Shown here: positions 55,153 through 64,000 of the stretch, piece after piece | Layout: each line of letters opens with the position of its first letter | Numbering within the stretch: the first letter of the stretch is position 1 | NCBI GenBank assembly: GCA_022749755.1 | Contig: CM040446.1 | Span: 18,042,884 to 18,106,883, forward strand | Source: Azadirachta indica | Taxonomy: Eukaryota > Streptophyta > Magnoliopsida > Sapindales > Meliaceae | Reading direction: 5' to 3' | Length of the DNA stretch: 64,000 nt | Notes under the pieces: model-generated | What the model saw: the letters and a program-made list of their open reading frames with translations, nothing else | Database searches by the model: none | Told to the model about the DNA's origin: nothing | Position numbers and translations under genes: made by a program

Positions 55153-56451
55153 GTCATCAGCGCCATTTTTCACCTCTACCAAACCAAACATTTCCAACAA
55201 GCACACCAATTTCCCATAAATTATAGCTCAAAATTGCGTAATCTCTTGCGATTCCGAGTCAGATACCTCGAATTTTGTGCAGGTCATCTTATGCTTTGCT
55301 CGCATTTCGGGCGGGTTTAGTGTCATTTTGTTTTCAATTCATGCATGCTTCGGTTTCGATCGTTCTTATTTGTTCATAATTTGTGAAGGTGTCTTCTCTC
55401 TGACAGCATTTCAGCTAATTGCGGTAAATATATATAAATATGTATATAAAATTTATGCTTGCTTCTGTTTATGATCATTTATTCGTAATGCACCGGCTTT
55501 GAGATTTTTCTTTTATAGTCGTTTGATAGTGTTCAGCTAATTTGAGTATTCTTTACCTTTTTTTTTTTTTTTTAATAAACAAAAAGAAGCATGCCAGCTT
55601 CTGTCTTGAATTTTTATTTACTAGATTATAATGTAGCTCGTTTGGAGATTAGTTAATTTTTTTTTTTTTGCTGTTAATTATTTTCAGTGGTTAGTTTATT
55701 GCTTTCGCTCTAAACGCAGATGATAGTTAAATGGGTCTTAAAAGAGAGATTTTAGTCACTATATATACGTGTATTGTTTTCTTTTGCAATTTATTTCAGT
55801 GTTTTAGAGTATATGATTCAGAAAGAGAGTTTGGTTCTTTGAATGAAATAAAACAATCATTTTATACATGTGATTTACTGGAGTTACTCCTGTGATGCTA
55901 TAATTCATATGCGCTAATTTTTATCTTTTGTGAATTTTATTATTTTTATTTACTTATTATTGTTATTTATTATTATAATAATTTTATTATTTTTTGCTGG
56001 GTCACGAGAACAGTGAATGATCGTCCTACATTTTGTTGTTATTGGGAATTTTTCTTCCATGCTTTTAGAAATGGGCTTTGTGTTCTTTGCCTTATGATTA
56101 TCCTCTCGACTAAGTAAGTTTTTGTTTGCTTTATATGACTGTCTTCTCAAGTGCAGAAAGTTCTTTTGTGGATTACTCATATGGTTGTTTCATTGGTATT
56201 TCCTGTATGTTGTGAAGATCTCTATGCTAAGTTTTACTTTGATCTCTCTCTTTGGTGAATGACTTGATTGATTGTTTTATTAAATTCTTTTTGGAGCTCA
56301 TAATTATATTTTTATGGAATTTACTTAAAAATCTAAAATATTCCACTGCCTGGACTAATTGATTTGTTTTGTTTCTTCACCTGAAACCACAGTTACTGTG
56401 TTCCTTCAGGATCTGTAACTGTATTCTAATTCAGATACCAGTTGAGATTCA

Positions 56452-59400
56452 ATGGTAAGTTCAATGGATCACAGCTCAGAAGAAGACTCAGATATAAGTG
56501 AATCTGAAATGACTGAGTATGGAGAGAAATCTTATGAAAAACTAAAGAGTGGAAACCACAATGTGAAAATCTCAGATGAAGCTTTTACTTGCCCTTACTG
56601 CCCCAAGAAAAGAAAGCAAGATTACCTTTACAAGGATATCCTTCAACATGCTTCTGGGGTGGGCAATAGCACTTCAAACAAAAGAAGTGCAAAAGAAAAG
56701 GCAAATCATCTAGCTCTGGCGAAATACTTGGAGGAAGATCTAGGAGATGGAGGCAGTCCATCAAAAACTGTGAATGGAGGTGATCCTATGATTGGTTGTA
56801 GCCATGATGAGAAGTTTGTGTGGCCTTGGACAGGTATTGTCGTTAATATTCCTACTAGAAGGGCAGAAGATGGGCGGTCTGTGGGAGAAAGTGGATCCAA
56901 GCTGAGGGATGAATTGATAAGAAGAGGGTTCAATCCCATGAGAGTTCATCCACTGTGGAATTTTCGGGGCCATTCAGGTTACGCCCTTGTAGAGTTCCAC
57001 AAAGATTGGCCTGGTCTACATAATGCCATGTCCTTTGAGAAAGCTTATGAAGCAGATCATCATGGGAAAAAAGATTGGTATGCTGGTAATAAAGAAAAAA
57101 CTGGTCTTTATGCATGGGTTGCCCGTTCTGATGACTACAATTTAAACAATATCATTGGAGAACACCTACGCAAGATTGGAGACCTCAAAACCATTTCTGA
57201 CATGATGGAAGAAGAAGCTCGGAAGCAGGATTTGCTTGTATCTAATCTGACAAACGTGATTGAGGTCAAAAACAAGCATTTGGAAGAAATGAAGAAAAGA
57301 TGCACTGAAACTTCAAACTCTGTTGAGAAGTTAATTGAAGAGAAAGATAGGCTTCTTCAGGCGTATAATGAAGGTGGGTTTTCTCTTACATTAATAATTA
57401 TGAAGAACTGGATTGTGAGAATCCCATGATATTTGAATAAATTATTCTTTTTGCTGCTCTATTTGAATAGCTATCAATTCTTTGATTTCTTGGGAAGAAA
57501 ATTCGAGATTGCCTTCTTCTGAATCTGTTACATATCACTGTTATTTTATGATATCATGGTGCTTGTGGTATCATTCACTTATGCCATATCTTTTTTTTTT
57601 TAACAATCAAGAGATAAAGAAAATACAACTCAGTGCTCGAGACCACTTTCAGAGGATTTTTGGTGACCATGAAAAACTTAAGCAGCAACTGGAGTCTCAA
57701 AAAAAAGAGCTTGAATTACGTGGGGTAGAATTGGAAAAGCGAGAAGCACAGAATGAAAATGATAGAAAAACTCTTGCTGAGGAGATTGAAAAGGTACTAT
57801 TCTTTGTACTTGAATGTTTCACTTTTTGTCATATATTTCATGTGGTCAATGCTAGAAGTTGCTGTTGCGACATGAATTTTATTTCTCTTTTAGAATGTGT
57901 CAAGAAATAGTTCACTTCAATTGGCTGCAATGGAGCAACAGAAAGCTGATGAGAATGTTAGGAAACTTGCTGAAGATCAGAAGGTTTGTCTTCCTAAGTT
58001 GCTCTGGTTATGATTACAATGCATTCATGTCAATTTTCAGAAATCAGACAAAATATGACAATCTTTGCAACTATTATTCTCATATAGAAGCAGAAGGAGG
58101 ACCTTCATAACAGAATAATTCAATTGGAAAAACAACTGGATGCAAAACAAGCCCTGGAACTGGAAATTGAGCGACTGAGAGGAACATTAAATGTGATGAA
58201 GCACATGGGAGATGATGATGATATAGAAGTTCTGCAAAAGATGGACACAGTGATTAAAGATTTGAGAGAAAAGGAAGGAGAACTCGACGATCTAGAATCA
58301 TTGAACCAGACTCTAATCATAAGGGAACGAAAAAGCAATGATGAGCTACAAGATGCTCGCAAAGAATTGATTAATGTGAGTATTTCTTCTCCACTAGTCT
58401 AAAGCACCTGCACTAGCAATTAACGTGATAATATTGATTTAGGTGGTTTTACAAGATCTTGGAACATACAGATCGTGAGAATTTATAATTTAGTCCTCTC
58501 TTGTTTATTGTATTGCTGGATTTATTTTGCTGGCCAGAACTGAGGTTTAGAAGTATTGCAGATGAGATATGAATGGAGGAAATGAATTTGAATAGATAGG
58601 GGCATGAAGTATTTGACTTCTTTTGCTGCAGGATAATTATTTATAACCAATGGTGGAAGTCAGTGAGTTGACTCAGCAACTAATGAGTGAATGTGAAAAT
58701 TGGAAAACTCTACATTTGAAGTTGTGATTATGTGAAAAATGTGCTCTATTGGATCTTATTTAATTGTTTTCTATAGAGAATGATGAGGTCTGTTGGACAT
58801 GATTTTCTATATGATTTGTGAACTCTGGTTAAGGGCTTAACAATTGCTTCCTTTAGTTCTGCTTGAAGCTTTCTTGCTGTTACTACAGATTTCTCTAGCT
58901 TCAGAGGAATTACTGATCCACTCTTGTCATAGGCCATAAAAGAACTATCAACTCGTGGTCATATTGGTGTTAAGAGAATGGGGGAACTCGATAGTGAACC
59001 ATTCCTTGCAGCAATGAAAAGAAAGTATAATGAGGAAGAAGCAGAAGAGAGAGCTTCGGAACTGTGCTCATTGTGGGAGGAGTATCTTAAGGATCCAGAC
59101 TGGCATCCATTCAAAGTTGTTAAGGCTGAAGGGAAACATAAGGTCTGCACTTCATTAACCTCCTAAATTTGGCCCTGTTGACAACATTTTTATTTTGATT
59201 AGTCCCTGTTCTGCCGTAAATGATTTTGTGCATTTTCTTATATAGTTGGCAACTATGTCTTGAGAATGCTAGAATTGATATCACAAGCATTCTAGGGAAG
59301 TTTTTATTGATCTGCAATTAGCTTGTACATTTCTTTACATGAATTTGAAAAAAAATGCGACTGTAAGAGTACTTGCATCATACTTCTAAAGTTTTAGTAA

Positions 59401-60081
59401 TCTCTCTCTCTCTCTCTCTGTCCATGTGTTGCAAAAAAAAAATGCACAAAAGCTTTTGCACTGCTCCTTCTCTATATATTCTTTAAATGAAGATTGTTAA
59501 TTTGTCACTTGTTTGAAAAAATTTAGCAGTCAGGACATTTTTGCAACTGAGCATTTCATCTATGCTGATTCATGACATACTCTGTCTGCTTAAACTTGTT
59601 TATTTATGCGTGTCCACGTGTTAGATGGCTATACGTGCTCAGAATGAAGTGTGAAAGAACTGTTTCAGAGTGTCCTGCTAATTTAACTTGTGAAACATTT
59701 AATTGGTCCAAAGTTTAAATATATTTTAATTTCTCTATTTAAATTCTCTACATTCTCTCTTGTTAAATGCTCATGAGCTCCTTGTTATCTTGCTTCCCTT
59801 AAAATATGAAATAGTTGATATAATGTTTGTTTCTCATTCAGGAAGTTATAAATGAAGATGACGAAAAACTGAAAGGTATGAAGAGAGAATTGGGTGAAGA
59901 AGTGTGCAAGGCAGTGACTACCTCTTTAGTGGAGATCAATGAATACAACCCAAGTGGGAGGTATATAATCTCTGAGTTGTGGAATTATAAAGAAGGAAGA
60001 AAGGCTTCACTACAACAGGGAGTTGCATTTTTACTAAGACAATGGCAATTATTAATTCAACGCAGGGGACCAATTGCATGA
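56452..60081 (+). CDS. Factor of DNA methylation (FDM/IDN2 family; zf-XS, XS, coiled coil, XH)
   Basis: RNA-directed DNA methylation factor of the SGS3-like IDN2/FDM family; relatives bind double-stranded RNA and help Pol V transcripts guide de novo methylation. Exons: 56452-57373, 57612-57793, 57894-57983, 58088-58375, 58933-59142, 59842-60081. They total 1932 nt and give an intact 643-residue protein, close to the roughly 630-650 usual. It starts MVSSMDHSSEEDSDISESE; Met5 is an alternative start. zf-XS is FTCPYCPKKRKQDYLYKDIL with the His of LQHASG (about 46-70). XS runs from FVWPWTGIVVNIPTRR to GLYAWVARSDDYN (about 120-232). A long coiled coil follows (about 240-480). XH covers the last two exons, with ELDSEPFLAAMKRKY, DPDWHPFKVV and WNYKEGRKASLQQGVAFLL. 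A small intron seems to lie just after the stop codon (about 60085-60234). A diverged coiled-coil copy follows downstream. Confidence 0.93.
59399..59420. repeat. (CT)n microsatellite
   Basis: About ten CT units inside the last coding intron of the FDM gene. Confidence 0.85.
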
Positions 60082-61618
60082 AGGTTAGCGTGCTTCATTT
60101 TAAGTATTATACTATGATTCATGTTACAATTCTCTTATTTTGTAACATACCAATTTTCACATCCCTGTAATTTTGGTATTTTTTGGAAGAAAAAATGCTT
60201 GCTCATTCTGTTGTCATTCTGGTTTTGGTTACAGGAAATGATGTATTCAGAAACTGATAGGCATGGCACTTGGGAACTGAATGGGCTGCCTTGTCATTTG
60301 TTGACCGTCAATGTTTTTAAAACGTTGATTCTCTGTAAATTATTATATTTCTGTATTGAGATCTCTGGAAATAAACTGCATTCATGGTAGCTTGTAGCTC
60401 TGAAACTGTTTGGCTTTGACAGTGTTAGGAGACGCTGGATGAATAACTGTCTTGTGTAACTCTAACAGGGGAACTGAACTATTATTTCTCCTTCTTTCTG
60501 ATTATTAATTTAACCAAACAAAAAATTGTTTTGAATTTTTATTTTTAACTAAGATCTTGTACGAAGGGTTCTAGTGAGAGATTATTACTTAACAATAAGA
60601 ATTAATGGTAATTAATTTTTCTTTTCTTTTTTCTTTTTTGTATGAGATTGATGTAATTTGTGCAAACCAATTTTTTTTTTTAAGCCAGAAAATCGGAGAA
60701 ATTGAAGAGAAAGAAAGAAAAATTCTCCTGCAGTTAAGCGTGAATGTTTCTATTCAGACGCCCGCATCCACGTGTATATATGCATGAATTTCTTTTCTCG
60801 AATCACATTCTGCCACTTGGCACTCAGTACTGTCAAACCTTTTGCGCTGCTTTCCGTCACATATTGCATTTCACTTGGTGTATTTTCTGCATTTTAGGTT
60901 CTGCAAAAATTTCAAGCTTTCAATCTCCACGAAGTTCTACTTTTTCCTAGTAAATCCCGCTCCCATCTTTTCAATATTGTGTTTTATTTGGATTTTTTCA
61001 CGCATTTTGGGATATGGACATCGTGCAATATATGTTGAGTTTGATGTCATGAATTCATGGGTTTTCCAATTTCGTTGCTTGAATTCTCTCCTTAAAGTTG
61101 CATGTTTCATGATCTGGCTTTATTTCTGACTAGGTTTCATGTTCGGAAATATATGCTTTGTCGATTTTGGACGGATCAAGTTTTCTTCTGTGTATATCAG
61201 TATATGGCATGCATGTATGCGTTTTGGTGTGTAGCATACAATGTACATTATGTCAATGTGCTTTTAGTGCTGCTAAATGTGCTTTCTTTGCAAGCATTTT
61301 CATGTCTAATTTCAAGTGTTAGGTTGAATTGAAGTAGATAAAAAGTAATTTTTGGGAAAGAAAAGCCCTTGACAATTATCTGGATAGAACTTATAGAATG
61401 ATGGAGAGTACTTTTTGGGCTATTAAAAGTGCTTTCAATTCTTAAAAATAATTTTGTGTTGATTTGATAGTTAGCTTAAATAGACGAACGAGCATTTCGT
61501 GATTGTCAGAAAAAAAATATGTTAGTAGTGTGATTTTCAGAGAAGCATCAAGCTGCTATAATGCTAAACCGAAAAAAGATTTAAGCTTACATTTGCTTGC
61601 TTATGTATCAAAGATAAT
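60082..61618. other. FDM 3' flank and upstream region of the FDM-like copy
   Basis: Begins with the FDM 3' UTR, including an inferred intron at 60085-60234. From about 60700 to 61618 it may contain promoter and leader of the downstream copy. No zf-XS or XS exon can be recognised here, which is the key negative observation about that copy. Confidence 0.5.
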
Positions 61619-62831
61619 ATGGACTATCACAATTATGATGAGGAGCTGAACAAAGACAGCCAGCTTGAGAGCCTCCAACAGGAGATTGATTTGAGAAATC
61701 AGCAGTTGTCTGTGATTGAACGTAAGTTGAATGACACATGTGCAGCATCTCGCAAGCTTGTTATGGGCCTAACAGAGAAGGTTATGAAAACTGAGAGAAA
61801 ATTGTTGGAGTTTGAGCATATGTACCATGAATTGGAGAGAATGTACTATGAGAGATCTACAACAGTGGAACAGTTGATGAATGAGAAAAGGAAACTTTAT
61901 GAAGAATATATTCAAGGTAAATTATGCAAGTAATAGTTGAATTCAATGTTGATTGCTTTCATTTGGTAGGAAAATGTAAGTTTGTAACCTGAGGCTTCTA
62001 AACCTGCATAAATAACCTTTTTATGTGGAGTTACTTTTCCCTTCTTAGTTTATGATGAGGCATATGAAATCATTGCCTTTAATCATGTCTAAGACCAATC
62101 ACATTGCATAAACAGAGATTACTTGGCCTTTCCGAGAGATTCTGGCTTTTTGTTACCTATGCTGACCGCACAATCAATAGTGAATGTTAGGCTTTGACCT
62201 TTGAGCATGCTAAAGTTATTGTTCTCAAACTTCCTATGATGCCTCTTGAAACAACAGCTTGCTTCACTTTTTGGGATTGCATAGAACTTAGAACCTGAAT
62301 TCATAAGTATGCAAATTATTCATGTTGCCGCATTTCTGTTTTGCATCTTGCAAAAATATAAATACTTCATCCCTGTGAATGCATAAAAGGTACACCATGT
62401 ATGGTATTTATTAATCACATTGCGTTGTGAAGCTGCAATCTTATAGTTCTTATTTTAAACAATTCAAAGGTAACCTGTGTTGTGGTAGGTAGAAATTTTG
62501 ATCTATAAAGAGCTCTTTATCGTCATAGCTATTCTAGAATCATACTGAACAAAGGCAGCCTTATGGATGTACATGCTCCCTATTGAAACTGTCCAGCATT
62601 TAGATTGATTTTACAACTTGAGTTTTGACAGTGTTTTCCTGACTAGTCAAAATGTTTCTTCACAAAATGTCATCTTAATTAGAAATCAGAAAGGAGAAAT
62701 CCATCAATATGAAGCTGAAACAGGATATGATGTGTCAGAAAAAAGAACTTGAGCAGCAAACCCAAGAATTGGAGGAATGTAAGGCCCAGAATGATTTGGA
62801 GAGGAGAAGTTTAACTGATCAGATAGAAAAG
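61619..62831 (+). CDS. FDM-like coiled-coil fragment, tandem paralogue lacking zf-XS and XS (partial)
   Basis: Two exons, 61619-61916 and 62683-62831, give about 149 residues matching the coiled-coil part of FDM. The first has QQEIDLRNQQLSVIERKLND and ERSTTVEQLMNEKRKLYEEY. The second has KLKQDMMCQKKELEQQTQEL and ends SLTDQIEK. The intron joining them has the same phase and position as FDM's first coding intron, and the second exon ends at the same point as FDM's second (EEIEK in FDM). The reading frame opens with an ATG at 61619, in the place where FDM carries its XS domain. No later exon was recognised up to 64000, where the window ends. It could be a truncated but expressed coiled-coil partner, the front of a gene with a long intron, or a decaying duplicate. 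The frames are intact and clearly diverged from FDM, so the duplication is old. Confidence 0.7.
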
Positions 62832-64000
62832 GTTAGCATTAATTTTCTATAGTGTGCCTGATACATCCTCAGAATTTTTTGAACATTTCTCTGTAGAAAA
62901 ACCTCCACTAGCTTTGGGCTGATTATGCATTTACGTGCACATGATATTGATGCTCATAAAGCATATGAAGTGATTATGGAATGTTATAACGAGCCTTCAG
63001 CACATGTTTGGTCTATCAGCCTTGTGCTGTTTAACAGGCATGATTTAATTGACATAGTTACTAACAGTATGACACTAATTTATTCAGTAGTACTTTTGTT
63101 TTCCTCATCTAAATATATTTAATAATATCTTGAGGATTGTTTTACGTAGATTACTTGGAAATGGTTGTTCTAGAAATTTGCAAGGGTCACAAGCACAAAT
63201 AAACTGTAAGAATTCACTTGCATTATTATCACTTTTGGTAGTACTAGTGAACTGGAGCTTGGTTCTATATGTTATAGAAGATTAGTCAGATAATTAACCT
63301 AAAGGCTAAAACTGTGAGTTTTCCCAGAGTATTATAGCTTTGACCTGTGATGAAGTTGCACAATTTAGCAAGGAGCTGATATTGAGACACATGACCAAGG
63401 CCTTGTTTTGATTCCCTGTGGAATAATCGGGGTTAACTATTTGATCTGCAAAGAGGAAAGATCTACATAGACACATCTTGTCAAATTCTTGAATTAACAA
63501 GATCTCACTATCCCTTTACTATCCCTAATTATATACATGTGCAAGAACCTTATACCTGATTTAAACTACATAAGAAGCTTAAAGATAACAAAAAAAATTC
63601 TACCAAAAAGGATAGTTCAGTTTATAAGTGGGTTAAATTTTATCTTATATCATTTAGAACAACTTTTGCTAAAATGGATCACTAACAGAAATGGCTTAGC
63701 CATTCTGTACTCTATAAAAACCAATAACAATTTATGCACTTCTCCAGACCTGCAGCAACCCCTGGATATGGCCTTTTATCCTAAGGCAATTGACAAGTCA
63801 GTGATATCCAATCTCCTCAAATTGCAGAAAATATTACCTTTTGTAAAGTTTTTGTGGCATATGCTTTGTGATTTTTTTCTTTTAAAATCCTTTTTTTGGC
63901 AAGATACGGACAGTAATAGGTTGAAAAATGCACAAGTTCTTGTCCATCTGATTCACTGCAAGCTGTTTACATTTTATAAGTGCTGCAATTACTGGACTGC
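62832..64000. other. Downstream of the FDM-like fragment, to window end
   Basis: Begins at a good splice donor (aag|gttagc), so it starts as intron. No exon matching the next FDM exons (which in FDM follow after about 100 bp) was recognised. AT-rich, no repeat or RNA gene seen. Confidence 0.45.

Larger units (their letters stand above)
50985..56451. other. Intergenic region between AP3B and FDM
   Basis: AT-rich divergent spacer with the AP3B promoter at the left and the FDM leader at the right. It contains two inverted-repeat elements (51306-51514, 52932-53461). A patch of normal composition (52560-52910) and a short GC-rich patch (54300-54490) carry no recognised gene. The FDM transcript probably starts near 55000-55200 and has a leader intron from about 55283 (cag|gtcatc) to an acceptor near 56409 or 56433. 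The leader structure is inferred from splice signals and composition. Confidence 0.5.

Noticed and set aside
60605..61332. Several overlapping plus-strand open frames between FDM and its copy
   Set aside because: Phe/Leu/Cys-rich translations typical of T-rich non-coding DNA. None resembles zf-XS or XS.

Overview
This is a eukaryotic, plant nuclear window. Intergenic DNA is AT-rich, the genes are split by short GT-AG introns, and the proteins are plant-specific: an RLCK-VII kinase, an SCL-type SR protein, a MIP1/DUF547 protein and an XS/XH 'factor of DNA methylation'. A Ty3/gypsy chromovirus is also present. The proteins look like those of a rosid eudicot. I lean towards Citrus or a relative, but that is an impression from protein similarity, not a computed result. 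All exon borders were assigned by hand from splice signals, reading phase and recalled family sequences.

Layout. (1) 1217-1828, minus: last three exons of an NADP-isocitrate dehydrogenase whose front is missing at a 100-N gap (2275-2374). (2) 3599-5672, minus: GINS subunit PSF2, head-to-head with (3) 6602-10131, plus: cytosolic triosephosphate isomerase. (4) 10.1-15.0 kb: AT-rich intergenic DNA with a foldback element and a compound microsatellite. (5) 14986-17976, plus: myristoylation-type receptor-like cytoplasmic kinase with a 1-base frameshift. (6) 18795-21839, plus: RlmN/Cfr-type radical SAM protein. (7) 23674-26387, plus: SCL-type SR splicing factor. (8) 27561-30105, plus: small C2-domain protein with a 1-base frameshift. 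(9) 30434-36407: young LTR retrotransposon with broken gag. (10) 37213-39858, plus: leucine-zipper/DUF547 protein. (11) 41341-50984, minus: AP-3 complex beta subunit with a 1-base frameshift and a 30-bp duplication over a splice donor. (12) 51.0-56.4 kb: intergenic DNA with two inverted-repeat elements. (13) 56452-60081, plus: FDM/IDN2-family RNA-directed DNA methylation factor, followed by (14) 61619-62831, plus: a related coiled-coil-only copy.

The genes are ordinary housekeeping and regulatory genes (primary metabolism, replication, kinase signalling, RNA methylation, splicing, vacuolar sorting, RNA-directed DNA methylation). They do not form a pathway cluster. I found no convincing new multi-gene system. 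The points most worth a second look are: the tandem FDM-like copy without zf-XS/XS domains; the MULE-type MITE with 9-bp target duplications; the in-frame duplicated splice donor in AP3B; three single-base frameshifts in otherwise intact genes, which may be consensus errors; the E2F plus telo-box promoter of PSF2; and the young retroelement.
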